Assembly: GCF_022701255.1 (NCBI RefSeq)
Contig: NZ_CP031705.1
Coordinates: forward strand, 992,001-1,056,000
Source of the DNA: Microcoleus vaginatus HSN003
GTDB lineage: Bacteria; Cyanobacteriota; Cyanobacteriia; Cyanobacteriales; Microcoleaceae
Length of the DNA stretch: 64,000 nucleotides
Direction of reading: 5' to 3'
Of the stretch, positions 8,812-18,110 are shown piece after piece; position 1 is the stretch's first letter, and each line of letters begins with the position of its first letter. A program made the translations under genes and the position numbers. The notes under the pieces are model-generated. The model worked only from the letters and a program-made list of their open reading frames with translations, had not been told where the DNA came from and made no database searches.

Positions 8812-9097
8812 ACAACCTCTCTCAGAGCAAATGGCGCGGCCCATCTCTGAGGATCTGAGTTAGATCGTAAGTTTTATTTGAGTTGATTATTTCCTATAGG
8901 GGCGAAGCATTTGGCTGCGAAACTTCGTAAGCCCAGCCGCGTCTAAATCTTAAAGTCAAGTTTGATGCAATTATTGTGAGGTGTCCCGCCCGCCTACAAA
9001 TATAATTTAGATGGCCAACAGATTAGTCATAATAAAGAAACTTGGCGTTAACCTTTCGCCATTACGGTATTGTGGACCTTCATGACTCTACTAAGGG

Positions 9098-9232
9098 TTC
9101 CGGTTGCATCGAAATAATCAAATCGAGTCAACAGTTAACACTCAAGCCTTCAGTTTTTAGATACCGAGTCAAGAGTCAACAGCCAACAGTCAACAGTTAA
9201 CAATCCACAGGAGTGCAACCGGAATTGATATA
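9098..9232. repeat. Repeated element A (CCGGTTGCA/TGCAACCGG ends)
   Basis: Left arm TTCCGGTTGCATCG and right arm GTGCAACCGGAATTGATAT are inverted. The interior carries GTCAACAGT heptanucleotide-type repeats. Element C at 42571-42704 is homologous along its whole length and element B at 35318-35686 shares both ends. The element fills much of the 8812-9384 gap, in which I see no gene. Confidence 0.75.
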
Positions 9233-9384
9233 TAGCAATCCTCAATCATTTGTGAATTTCTTACTCCCTCCCCTTGATAAGGGGAGGGTTGGGGTGGGGT
9301 AAAAAAATTACGACTCATTGAGGAGTGATATAACTCCTCTCGAAGGTCGGACTCAAATGTCAATGATTGCGTCAAATTAATTGC

Positions 9385-11199
9385 ATGAAGTTCAAAGAAT
9401 GGATCGATCATCTCCAACAACATCAACTGCTCGGCCTGCGGCAATATATAGCAACAAACCCTCCCTGGATGACAGGGGCATTAGTAGGTATAATGTCTGT
9501 CGGTATGCTGCAAGTGGGAATGTGGAAACCCCTTGAATATTTGGGATACAAAACTCTCTTTCAAATTAGAGAATCGGGAATTTTGCCAAATCCCGGATGG
9601 GATGAGAGAATTGTGGTAATTGCGATCGAACCGCATTCCTTGCAGGAATACGGTCAATTTCCTTGGCCTCGCAACCGCTACGCCCAACTGCTAGAAGCAC
9701 TGAAAAAATCCCCACCCACAGCCGTTGGTTTTGACATTCTTTTCCTCGATCCAAGTCCGAAAGATGATATTTTAGCCGCGGCAATTGCCGCCAACGGCAA
9801 AGTTGTACTCCCTAGAACCCCCAAAGAAGAACCCGTAGCATCTTTAAAAGCAGTCGCCGCAGGTGTCGGCCACATCAGCCAAGAAGCCGATAGCGACGGT
9901 ATTACCCGCGAGTCAAAAATCTTTCTCAACGGGATTCCTAATTTCGGTTTAGCAATGACTCACAGGTACAATGCTGCTAATCCCCAAGATCCAGTATTGC
10001 TCCCACAGTCCAAAAATAAGCAGGATAAAAAAGTCTGGGTTAACTGGCCGGGGAAAACTGAAAATTTACCTACCTATGCTTTTGTGGATGTCGTAGAAGG
10101 TAGAATTCCCGCAGATGCTCTGACCAATAAGTTAGTTTTAGTGGGCATAGTTGCTACCGGTTTCGACCCCATATCTTCACCTCTCAACAAGACTACGGCT
10201 GGGGTTTATTTATATGCAGCGTTGGTTGACAATGTGCTCAATCAACGCTTGCTGCAGCGGCTGCCGATACTGCTAGAAATTTTGTTATTGTTGGGAATTG
10301 GCCCGCTTACCGCTTTTGTTCTGGGCAACCGAGGCGTTAAAGAGAGAATTGCGATCGCTCTCGGTTTGCCTATAGTTTGGATTGCGGCTGCTGCTTTGCT
10401 ATTTGGCTTCTTTTTTTGGTGGGTTCCGATTGCCGCACCTATCGGCACCCTCATTTTATCTGGCACTGCTTTGCAACTGCGGGAACAGTACGAAAAGCAG
10501 CAGTTAATGAGGTTATTTGAAAAGCACGTCGCTCCGGAGACAGCTCAGCTTATTTGGGAACGCAAAGCTGAGATATTTGAACAGGGAGAACTCGAACCTC
10601 AAGAACTGACAGCAACGGTGCTGTTTATGGATATTCGTAGTTTTACTTCGATTTCAGAAAAAATGCGACCGCGAGATTTACTCACCTGGTTGAACAATTA
10701 TTTGGAAGCGATGACTAACTGTATTATGGATCACGGCGGCGTTGTAGATAAATACATTGGTGATGCAATTATGGCAGTTTTTGGGGTGCCTTTTTGCCAT
10801 ACTGAATATAGACAAATTCAACAAGATGCTTTGAATGCTGTTGCGGCTTGTATTGCGATGCACGAACGGCTGCACCAACTTAACCAGCAACTTAGAATTG
10901 AACGCAAACCTTTAATTAAGTTTGGCATCGGTTTGCATACCGGACAGTTAGTTGCTGGCAGCGTGGGCGGTTCCCGGCGCTTGAATTATTCTGTGATCGG
11001 CGATGCGGTTAACGTTGCTGCTAGATTGGAGGCGATGAATAAGGAAATTGTTTCTGACAGTCCTTTTAATTTGTTGGTGACGGCGAGGACTTTTGCTTAT
11101 GTACGCGATCGCTACGAAGGCAAAAAAGTAGGCTCGATTCACTTGCGGGGCAAAAAAGAAGAGACTGTGGTTTATGCTATTTTGGGTGAAAAGCATTAG
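9385..11199 (+). CDS. CHASE2-domain class III nucleotide cyclase
   Basis: A 604-residue membrane sensor making a cyclic nucleotide, most likely cAMP. A first TM (about 30-50) precedes an extracytoplasmic CHASE2 domain (about 55-285; IVVIAIEPHSLQEYGQFPWPR, AVGFDILFLDPSP and KLVLVGIVATG are typical). Three more TM helices follow (about 290-370). The catalytic domain (about 410-590) has LFMDIRSFTSISE with the first metal-binding Asp, DKYIGDAIMAVFG with the second Asp and the adenine-specifying Lys, and YSVIGDAVNVAARLE with the second substrate-specifying Asp and the transition-state Asn/Arg. These residues favour adenylyl over guanylyl cyclase. I start at the ATG (MKFKEW) rather than a TTG 18 bp upstream. 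Likely works with the upstream FecR protein. Confidence 0.88.
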   Translation: MKFKEWIDHLQQHQLLGLRQYIATNPPWMTGALVGIMSVGMLQVGMWKPLEYLGYKTLFQIRESGILPNPGWDERIVVIAIEPHSLQEYGQFPWPRNRYAQLLEALKKSPPTAVGFDILFLDPSPKDDILAAAIAANGKVVLPRTPKEEPVASLKAVAAGVGHISQEADSDGITRESKIFLNGIPNFGLAMTHRYNAANPQDPVLLPQSKNKQDKKVWVNWPGKTENLPTYAFVDVVEGRIPADALTNKLVLVGIVATGFDPISSPLNKTTAGVYLYAALVDNVLNQRLLQRLPILLEILLLLGIGPLTAFVLGNRGVKERIAIALGLPIVWIAAAALLFGFFFWWVPIAAPIGTLILSGTALQLREQYEKQQLMRLFEKHVAPETAQLIWERKAEIFEQGELEPQELTATVLFMDIRSFTSISEKMRPRDLLTWLNNYLEAMTNCIMDHGGVVDKYIGDAIMAVFGVPFCHTEYRQIQQDALNAVAACIAMHERLHQLNQQLRIERKPLIKFGIGLHTGQLVAGSVGGSRRLNYSVIGDAVNVAARLEAMNKEIVSDSPFNLLVTARTFAYVRDRYEGKKVGSIHLRGKKEETVVYAILGEKH

Positions 11200-11201
11200 T
11201 C

Positions 11202-11340
11202 AGTTGTCAGTTGTCAGTTGTCAGTTGTCAGTAGGGAAAATTACCTTTTTCCCAATTACCTTTTTCCCAATTCCCCATTAGACATTCCCAATTCCCAATT
11301 CCCAATCCCCCATTCCTAATGACTACTGACTACTGACTAA
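11202..11340. repeat. Short tandem repeats after the cyclase gene
   Basis: Four or more copies of the heptamer TTGTCAG (11202-11232), then repeated TTCCCAATT motifs and ACTACTGACT copies. This is non-coding low-complexity DNA between convergent genes. Confidence 0.7.
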
Positions 11341-11348
11341 TGACCAAT

Positions 11349-12275
11349 CTAATCAAATACGCTTAGCCGCAAAGTTTTAGCTATTTTTTCTAACAGAAAT
11401 AAGCCGCCGATAGAATTTCCGTCTTTATCCAGGGGCGGACTGTAAAAGCCGATCGCACCTTGACCCGGAATTACCGAGAGCATTGCCCCGCTAACTCCCG
11501 ACTTAGCCGGCAGTCCCACCCGCAGCGCAAAGCGGCCGGATGCTTCATACAAACCGCAAGTTGCCATCAGTGCTTTGACAGTACGGCAGTTTTCCCCCAT
11601 TGCTCGATCGCCACTATTTACCAAAACCATCCCCAGCTTCGCTAAATCCTCCACATTTCCCGACAAACAGCAAACGCGATTGTAGGTTTCTAAAGCAATT
11701 TCCGCATTTTGAAGATAACCAGATTCTACCATTTTTAAGGCGAGATTCCAATTATTTTGATTCGGGTTTTCCTTCACTGAATCGAGCATTAACTCGTCAA
11801 CAAATAACTGACTGTTTGCCTGTTGATTCAGCCAACTTCGCAAGTTTTGACAGCGTGACACAGCATTTTCACCGGGAATCAAAGACGCTAGGGCGATCGC
11901 CCCGCTATTAATCATCGGATTTCTCGGCTTCCCTTGGTCTATTTCGAGTTGAGTTAAGGAATTGAAAGGCAGTTCCGAAGGCTCACAGCCAACGCAGTCA
12001 AATACCCTTTTTTCGCCCAATTCGCACAGCAAATAAAGTAGCACAAAGGGCTTGACTACACTCATCAGCGGGAATGTTTGAGCAATGCTACCCCAGCTCA
12101 CAATTTGACCATCAATTGCCCGAATTTGCACGGCAAGCCCTTGTCGTTCGGCTTGCGCTAGGAGAGGTATGTACGCAGGGATTTGACCCGCTTTACTGCG
12201 ATTAATTGCCTCTTTTGCCCAAGCTGCCAGTTGTTCCGGTTGCAAGGAAGATAGTTTGCTGGTGGATATTTTCAC
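11349..12275 (-). CDS. glsA: Glutaminase
   Basis: A 308-residue serine-dependent glutaminase of the beta-lactamase-like GlsA family, hydrolysing L-glutamine to glutamate and ammonia in the cytoplasm. Visible motifs: FPLMSVVKPF with the S-x-x-K catalytic pair (about residues 71-75), KPRNPMINSGAIA substrate-binding segment (about 116-128), TYNRVCCLSGN (about 198), CGLYEASGRFALRVGLPAKSGVSGAM (about 236-262) with the conserved Tyr and Gly residues. Length matches the family (300-310). It stands alone, convergent with the cyclase and followed by repeats, so it is probably monocistronic. Confidence 0.92.
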   Translation of the reverse strand: MKISTSKLSSLQPEQLAAWAKEAINRSKAGQIPAYIPLLAQAERQGLAVQIRAIDGQIVSWGSIAQTFPLMSVVKPFVLLYLLCELGEKRVFDCVGCEPSELPFNSLTQLEIDQGKPRNPMINSGAIALASLIPGENAVSRCQNLRSWLNQQANSQLFVDELMLDSVKENPNQNNWNLALKMVESGYLQNAEIALETYNRVCCLSGNVEDLAKLGMVLVNSGDRAMGENCRTVKALMATCGLYEASGRFALRVGLPAKSGVSGAMLSVIPGQGAIGFYSPPLDKDGNSIGGLFLLEKIAKTLRLSVFD

Positions 12276-12505
12276 TCTCGATTATTTAGATTATTTAAAA
12301 TTTTAGATTGGCATTCCTGGCGCGATATTGAGCCATAAACCCGGTTTATTAACCGAATTGCGCCATTTCAGCTCTCTGCGGCCAGAAACCGGGTTTCTTA
12401 GCTGACAGAAACCAAGGTCGAACTTCAGGTTATTGACGTTTGGGCCCGCCGGGAGCAAATAAACTTTAGGACTAAGACAAACTGTCACAAATAGGGTGAA
12501 TTTTT

Positions 12506-12569
12506 AGGTATGTAGTTGCGCTTCAGCGCTCTTTCCTAAGCTAAGAGCGCTGAAGCGCAACTACATACC
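12506..12569. repeat. Long perfect hairpin
   Basis: AGGTATGTAGTTGCGCTTCAG and its continuation to about 27 bp pair perfectly with the complementary arm across a loop of about 10 bp. It lies in the 12276-12875 gap. Two AAACCCGG/CCGGGTTT repeats lie at about 12339-12400 beside it. A 61-codon ORF over 12303-12488 has no coding character. Confidence 0.75.
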
Positions 12570-12875
12570 TTTGTTTAATGTGCCAGTTGGCCTTAGTCGG
12601 AAATTTATTGATAATTTTTCATAAAAAACCTGTACTTTGCATAAAAATCTCCCCTTCACCCGGATAGATAAGTAGCAGCTTCAAGGCAACGCTGCTAGCC
12701 AAAAAAAACAAGCACTAGCTTGAAATGCCTTCAGATTCTTATGTTTAAGCCCCAGCAAGGGGCGGGGTGCATATTTAACTTAATTCTTTCAGAGTTCGCC
12801 AAATCCTTTCCGGAAAACCCCCGAACCTCTGAGAATGTACTATCCAACCGAATCTACCAAAATCAGGATAAAAAA

Positions 12876-13220
12876 ATGCCAGATGAAGCGAAAGCAGAAG
12901 CACCAAAGCCCGCTCCCATGATTTTTAAGGGTGTATGCAGCGACGGAGTTCTCAAAGGCAAAGAAATTGAAGGCAAACTAGATATCAAAGTCAACGTCGA
13001 ATCTGTCAAAACCCCTGAAGCAAAGCCCACAAAATCCAAGTGGGAGCCAGTTATCTTTTGGGTATTGTTTGCAGTCATGGCAAACATGGCCGTCGGCAAC
13101 CCCGCCGGAATGAGAAAAAACAGCTCCCCACAAAGGTCTCATTCTCATCAGATGTTAAACCAATCTGGGGAGCAGTCGCTGTTGCCTAAGAACATTTCGG
13201 CTTCGCTCAGTGACCGTTAG
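12876..13220 (+). CDS. Small hypothetical membrane protein
   Basis: A 114-residue ORF starting at the ATG of MPDEAKAEAPKP, 5 nt after an AGGATA site; an upstream in-frame ATG at 12720 would add 52 residues of doubtful sequence. The first 70 residues are charged and soluble, and EPVIFWVLFAVMANMAVG (about 67-84) is a predicted TM helix. The remaining 30 residues are polar and unstructured, which could reflect a frameshift or lost stop. I do not recognise the family. Confidence 0.45.
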   Translation: MPDEAKAEAPKPAPMIFKGVCSDGVLKGKEIEGKLDIKVNVESVKTPEAKPTKSKWEPVIFWVLFAVMANMAVGNPAGMRKNSSPQRSHSHQMLNQSGEQSLLPKNISASLSDR

Positions 13221-13228
13221 ACGCAACT

Positions 13229-14224
13229 TTAAGCTCTGGGAGCCTGCCAGCCGCGCAAATAGTAATAGAAAGACCCGAAATATTCATCGAATACTCGCGT
13301 CGTAGTTACCAAAGCTTCTGCACTAGGCAAAAAATCTCCCGCGTCTAAGCGGAGTCTACTGGATTTCCCTCCTGATGTGGGTTGAAAAGTGTAGAAGTCG
13401 GTAGCCCTAGGAATCACCTGGATTCCCATATTCGCAAAAGCGAGGCTGGCACGGCGCATCTGAATCGCAGACGTTACCAGGATTACTTTGCGCGGGGCGC
13501 CACGGCTGTCGAGTATCTTTCTCACCTCTTCAGCGCTGGTGCGTATGTTGCTGCCGTTATCGTCGAGAACGATACTGCTGCGCGGCACGCCCATGTTGTT
13601 TGCCAGCAAAGTCTCGATATCCTTAGCTTCGCCAACATAACCCTCCAACTCGGGCCTCGGGCCAGCGGTAACGATGACCATAGGTGCGAGTTGTTTTCTG
13701 TACAAAACGGCAGCATAGGGCAGGCGATTGCCTGTATCTGTCAGTTGAATCGCTACTCGGTTGGGGATGTGAGGCTGAGTGGTTCCCTTGCCCAGCAGGA
13801 CGATCGCCGCTGCGGTTTCGTCGCAGCAAACTGTGCGGACGGCTGCGGCGGCGTCCCGTTCTGCTTGCTCGGCGAACCAGTAAGCGACAACTGGCATACT
13901 CGAAAGGATTAAAACTAGCAGGGCTGCCAGGATCATTCTCGGCGCCGGGTTGCGGATGCCCCCGTTCGTGATCAGCGCCGATGCTATCACCAGCAGAGTG
14001 ATGGAAAAACCCAGCGGCTTAAAGAAGAAGGCTATGAGCCCGAAAATCGCTGCTCCGACCGGGGTGTCTGGCGCAAAAAAAGCTAGAATCAAAAGGCTGA
14101 TCAGCAGCAAAACGCGCAGCCGATCTAATAATGGATTGTCTTTGCCTCCTGATTGCTCCCACCACGATCTGAGCAGTGAGAACAGGAGGAATAGAAATAG
14201 AATGCGAGCTAACAGTTCTGGCAT
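13229..14224 (-). CDS. YdcF/SanA-like DUF218 membrane protein
   Basis: A 331-residue protein with about four N-terminal hydrophobic helices (residues 1-130) and a C-terminal DUF218 domain (about 135-300). DUF218 signatures: AAIVLLGKGTTQP near the start of the domain, RLPYAAVLYRKQLAPMVIVTAGP, EAKDIETLLANNMGVPRSSIVLDDNGSNIRTSAEEV and KVILVTSAIQMRRASLAFANMGIQV, which includes the conserved late Ser/His-type region. Family members act in envelope biogenesis or vancomycin tolerance in other bacteria; substrate unknown here. I chose the ATG at 14222-14224 because the longer ORF adds 36 non-membrane residues without a better ribosome site. Confidence 0.8.
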   Translation of the reverse strand: MPELLARILFLFLLFSLLRSWWEQSGGKDNPLLDRLRVLLLISLLILAFFAPDTPVGAAIFGLIAFFFKPLGFSITLLVIASALITNGGIRNPAPRMILAALLVLILSSMPVVAYWFAEQAERDAAAAVRTVCCDETAAAIVLLGKGTTQPHIPNRVAIQLTDTGNRLPYAAVLYRKQLAPMVIVTAGPRPELEGYVGEAKDIETLLANNMGVPRSSIVLDDNGSNIRTSAEEVRKILDSRGAPRKVILVTSAIQMRRASLAFANMGIQVIPRATDFYTFQPTSGGKSSRLRLDAGDFLPSAEALVTTTRVFDEYFGSFYYYLRGWQAPRA

Positions 14225-14578
14225 CTTGCAATATTCTGTGTCTTCATAAATTAGTACAGAAGTTTTGGAAACGAGCGCGAATTTAGCTGCGGGAGGAAAT
14301 ACGGGAATCGGTGAGTTTTTAAATTTCGCCAATAACGCAGCCCGATCGCATTTATCCTGATGCTCGATTCCGGTCAGCTATCAACTATTGGCTGCAGGGT
14401 GAAGCCCGCTACTTCCAGTCACAGATTGCTGACAGTTAATTGGTAATTGATAACTGGTAATAGTTGATTGGTAATTGGTAATGGATCGAGCACGCCGCAG
14501 GTGGAATTGACAATTCAAGCCTGCTTTGTTCTGCCTACTTTTTTCCCCATAACCTGTTACCGATTCACCAATCCCAAT

Positions 14579-16066
14579 TTATCGGCGCTTCAGTTGATTC
14601 CGAATTGCCTGCGTTACCGTTTGAATTACTTTAACACGAGCATAATACTTGTTATCGGCCGCAATTAGCGTCCAGGGAGCAAGCGGCGTGCTGGTGCGCT
14701 GAATCATTTGATTCACCGCCACTTCATAATAATTCCACTTTTCCCGATTTCGCCAATCTTCCTCGGTGAGTTTGTATTGTTTAAATGGATTGTTTTGCCG
14801 CTCTGTAAACCGCTTTAGTTGCTCGTCAGGACTGATGTGCAGCCAGAATTTAACTAAGACACAACCGAAACTGGTGAGTTGCTCCTCAAATTCGTTGATT
14901 TCCTGATAAGCTCGGCGCCATTCGGGTTCGGTGGCAAATCCTTCCACTCGCTCGACCAGCACTCTACCATACCAACTACGATCGCAAATGCTGATTTTAC
15001 CAGCCGTTGGCAGCCGCTGCCAGAACCGCCAGAGGTAGTGATGCGCTTTTTCTTCGTCTGTCGGGGCCCCAAAGGTATTAACGATGTAACTGCGGGGGTC
15101 TAATATGTCCGTCAAGCGTTTGATTGCTCCTCCTTTACCGGCAGCGTCCCAACCTTCAAACATCACTAACACGGGGATTTCCTCTTCGTAAATGCTTTGT
15201 TGCAGTTTCCCAAAACGGGTTTGTTCTTCGCGAAGTTGCTGTTTGTATTCGTCGGGCGACAGGGATTGAGTTAAATCTACTTGGGCCAGCAAGTCGGGTT
15301 CGGTGGGTTGCAACCTTTCTTGAGGCGGCAATTTCACAGGTGCAGATTGCATCGGCAGTCTGTCTAAGGCTTCTGTAATTGTCGCTGCCATTTGCGTTAA
15401 AACTTTGACTCTCGCCCAGCGCTGACAATCGCCTTCTACTAGCGTCCAAGGTGCGCGACCCGTGCCGGTTTGGGCTACCATTTCTTCGGCAAAAGTTGTG
15501 TATTCTTCGTATTTTTTGGCTTGTTTCCAATCTTCGGGCCGCACTCGCCAAGCTTGTAAGGTGTCGTCTTCTAGTTTTTTGAGCCGGTGCTTGAGCTCTT
15601 TTTTGCTGAGGTGAATCCAAAATTTGGCAATTGCTGCGCCGTCATCTACCATCTGGCGCTCAAACGTGTTGATTTGCCTGATGGCTGTCGGTACTTCTGC
15701 GTCGGAGACTCGATCGAACAACCGATCTTCTAAAACATGAGTGTACCAACTGTGGTAGAAAAAACCAATTTTGCCGCGGGCGGGGAGTTTCTGCCAAAAC
15801 CGCCACAGGAAATGATAGCCCATTTCTGCATCTGACGGCGGCCAAATCGGATGGACGGCAAACCCCCGCGGGTCCATGTACCCCACCATTTTTTTGACGA
15901 GGGCGCCTTTGCCGGCGGCTGCCCAGCCTTCGAGGACGATGATTGCGGGCAATTTTTTTTCCCTGCAGGCCAGTTGGAGCGATCGCAACTGTTTCATTAA
16001 AATTTCTATCTTGGCATCATAGGTTTCTTTATCCAGGGAAATATCTAAATCGAGGTTGTCGAGCAT
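14579..16066 (-). CDS. pap: Polyphosphate:AMP phosphotransferase (class II PPK2, tandem domains)
   Basis: A 495-residue protein made of two PPK2 domains, as in Acinetobacter Pap, transferring phosphate from polyphosphate to AMP. Domain 1 (about 15-240): LEGWAAAGKGALVKKM Walker A-like loop, MDPRGFAVHPIWPPSDAE and WRFWQKLPARGKIGFFYHSWYTHV, where the usual D-R-S-W-Y is replaced by Y-H-S-W-Y. Domain 2 (about 270-490): FEGWDAAGKGGAIKRL, LDPRSYIVNTFGAPTDEE and ISICDRSWYGRVLVERVEGF with the canonical DRSWY. The degenerate first domain and canonical second domain match the known asymmetry of tandem PPK2 enzymes, in which only the C-terminal half is catalytic. It stands alone between two repeat-rich gaps. 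Confidence 0.9.
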   Translation of the reverse strand: MLDNLDLDISLDKETYDAKIEILMKQLRSLQLACREKKLPAIIVLEGWAAAGKGALVKKMVGYMDPRGFAVHPIWPPSDAEMGYHFLWRFWQKLPARGKIGFFYHSWYTHVLEDRLFDRVSDAEVPTAIRQINTFERQMVDDGAAIAKFWIHLSKKELKHRLKKLEDDTLQAWRVRPEDWKQAKKYEEYTTFAEEMVAQTGTGRAPWTLVEGDCQRWARVKVLTQMAATITEALDRLPMQSAPVKLPPQERLQPTEPDLLAQVDLTQSLSPDEYKQQLREEQTRFGKLQQSIYEEEIPVLVMFEGWDAAGKGGAIKRLTDILDPRSYIVNTFGAPTDEEKAHHYLWRFWQRLPTAGKISICDRSWYGRVLVERVEGFATEPEWRRAYQEINEFEEQLTSFGCVLVKFWLHISPDEQLKRFTERQNNPFKQYKLTEEDWRNREKWNYYEVAVNQMIQRTSTPLAPWTLIAADNKYYARVKVIQTVTQAIRNQLKRR

Positions 16067-16819
16067 ATTTACCTCATATAAATCTGTAAAAAACAGTTTA
16101 ACGTTAGTTTAACGTTTGGATAAAATTAAATCCTAAAGCCAGGAAAAAACGTTATAAAAACTACAGTTACGGTCGCTTAAAAGCGCGGTGCTTCTGCAGA
16201 ATCCAGGCTCCCGTTAATAGTAACAGAACTTCTATTACATCAAACTTGCAAAAAAGAAACGTAGCGGTTATAGTTGAACTAGGCAACTTTTTAATAGGTT
16301 CAACTTCTCCCCTCCCCCAAGCGGGCGAGTTAACAGGAGGAGCAACAAATCCCTGAAACAGGATTTATTGTAAGACAGAGCAAAAGTAAAAACCAACTAC
16401 CCAGTGGGGGTGACAACTTCTTTACTTAGCTTCATCAAATTTATTTAAACAACAGTTACTCAAGCACCAGCCTTGATAACTTGGAGGAAGCTGCTTGCGA
16501 ACATTGGGCGCTCCTCCAGTCTGAGACTCACATACAAAACTAGCCCAAAAAGGCAAACCAATTTTTATGATTGCGCTATGAGATAAAACCTGAAAGCCTG
16601 GGTGATATAAACAGGTTTCTGAGTTTTATCGACACCATTCTCAAATACTAAAAACAGTTTAGATGCGGGCCCGTGTTCCCGCCCCACAAGAGTATTTATT
16701 TCTTGTGGAACAGGCATCTTGCCTGTTAATGACGTTTGTCCAAAATGTCTGAATTACTGTACTTGTTTGCCAATACCAATTAAGAGGAACAGTCCGAAAT
16801 TACGGATTGCAAGTTTTCT
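16067..16819. other. 753-bp gap with a partial foldback element
   Basis: The interval holds no convincing ORF. At 16633-16728 a CACCATTCTCAA arm and a TTGTGGAACAGGCATCTTGC inner arm match the foldback element at 3981-4093, but the right outer arm is missing. A purine-rich AGGAGGAG tract lies at about 16336 and a CAATAAATCCTG/CAGGATTTATTG near-palindrome at about 16350-16370. Confidence 0.5.
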
Positions 16820-17779
16820 ATGAATATCTTAACAACCCGCTCCTACAAGGGCGAAATTGACTGGTGCGCGATCGCAAATTTAATCGACGTTTGCGAAGCA
16901 GTCGATCGCCTCGGCGAAGAAGTCTCAGCAACTGAACTCAAGCTAATACTTGATGCACCCAAACTCGACCAAGCCCGCGACGTGCAATTGTGGGAAGATG
17001 GTAATTACAAACTAATCGGTTTAGCACTCCTAGATATGCCCGATTCCCCGGCTGAAATCGACGCTTGTCTCTGGTTTTACGTGCATCCAAACGTGCGTGG
17101 CGCAGGTTTGGAAAAAGATATCATTAAATGGGGCGAAAAGCGGCTGGCAGAAGTCGCGAAAGAACGGAATTTGCCTGCAAAATTGCGTACCTACAGCCGC
17201 GAGGACAAAACCGATGAGATGCGGCTGTTCAAAAAACAGGGCTTTGAGGTCGATCGCTATTTTCTCACAATGGCCCGATCCCTCGCCGAACCGATTCCCG
17301 CGCCGGAATTTCCTGCTGATTTTGCACTGACTCACGTATCGGGAGAACAAGACATCCAACCTTGGGTAGAGATGTTCAATCAGTCATTTATCGATCACTG
17401 GAATCACCACGATTTAACTGCGGAAACCGTGCGTTATTGGATGCAAGATCCGAATTATCAGCCGGAATTAGACTTGATTGCTGTTTCGGGCGATCGCAAA
17501 TTTGCTGCTTTCTGCGACTGTCAAATCAAACCCCAAAAAAACGCCCGCAGTGGCACAAAAGACGGCTGGATTGAATTGTTGGGTACGCGGCGCGATTTTC
17601 GGAAAATGGGCTTAGGAAAAGCGATGCTTTTAGCGGGTTTGCATAAGTTGAAAGCAGCGGGTGCAAACACAGCTAAACTCAGCGTTGATGCTGACAGTTT
17701 GACGGGAGCGACAAAGCTTTACAAATCATTGGGTTTCCGCCCGATGGAAACTTGGATCGAGTGGGCTAAGACTGTGTAG
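16820..17779 (+). CDS. Tandem GNAT-fold N-acetyltransferase
   Basis: A 319-residue protein with two GNAT domains in tandem. The N-terminal half (about 1-150) has a degenerate acetyl-CoA loop (HPNVRGAGLEKDIIKWGEKRL). The C-terminal half (about 165-319) has the better motif A, LGTRRDFRKMGLGKAMLLAGLHKL, matching R-x-x-G-x-G/A, and ends with a typical AKLSVDADSLTGATKLYKSLGF motif B. The arrangement resembles mycothiol synthase MshD, but cyanobacteria do not make mycothiol, so substrate is unknown. It is monocistronic, with a terminator directly downstream. Confidence 0.82.
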   Translation: MNILTTRSYKGEIDWCAIANLIDVCEAVDRLGEEVSATELKLILDAPKLDQARDVQLWEDGNYKLIGLALLDMPDSPAEIDACLWFYVHPNVRGAGLEKDIIKWGEKRLAEVAKERNLPAKLRTYSREDKTDEMRLFKKQGFEVDRYFLTMARSLAEPIPAPEFPADFALTHVSGEQDIQPWVEMFNQSFIDHWNHHDLTAETVRYWMQDPNYQPELDLIAVSGDRKFAAFCDCQIKPQKNARSGTKDGWIELLGTRRDFRKMGLGKAMLLAGLHKLKAAGANTAKLSVDADSLTGATKLYKSLGFRPMETWIEWAKTV

Positions 17780-17805
17780 AAAAGGTTTGCCGTGAAGGCT
17801 AGAAT

Positions 17806-17836
17806 CCCGACTGCTTAAAGAAGTCGGGGTTTTCAA
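17806..17836 (+). terminator. Rho-independent terminator after the GNAT gene
   Basis: CCCGACTGCTT and AAGAAGTCGGGG form a stem 26 bp after the stop codon, followed by TTTT. Confidence 0.7.
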
Positions 17837-17905
17837 GTGCGATTTTGTGTCAAGTGCGAGATCCCTTTTGGATCGAATGGGCGATCGTACTTTTCCTTCC
17901 TTTCC

Positions 17906-18110
17906 TTAAACCAGCAGGAAATTAGCAGATCTAATCGAATTGGCACTCACTCCAATCATCACACCCAACTCCTCTCCTGTCAAGACATTTTTGATGAGAG
18001 TTCCCTGAGTATTTTGAGTTATTACTAACTGACCAAAACTCAAACCACCACTTAATCCAATCAAATCTTGACCCACGGTAAAATCAGCGATAATATCAAA
18101 TACTCTACAT
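17906..18110 (-). pseudogene. C-terminal remnant of an RTX/hemolysin-type Ca-binding protein
   Basis: On the minus strand an open frame of about 65 codons reads VFDIIADFTVGQDLIGLSGG, then LSFGQLVITQ and ends VSANSIRSANFLLV plus stop at 17906-17908. That is the characteristic C-terminal cap of cyanobacterial proteins with hemolysin-type calcium-binding repeats. No start or glycine-rich nonapeptide repeats remain. The frame stops being recognisable where an opposed gene remnant begins at about 18097. I interpret it as a decayed 3' fragment. Confidence 0.6.

Noticed and set aside
12303..12488. 61-codon minus-strand ORF upstream of glsA
   Set aside because: It spans AAACCCGG repeats and has no coding character.
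13382..13971. Plus-strand ORFs opposite the DUF218 gene
   Set aside because: They are antisense shadows; the minus-strand frame has TM helices and the DUF218 motifs.
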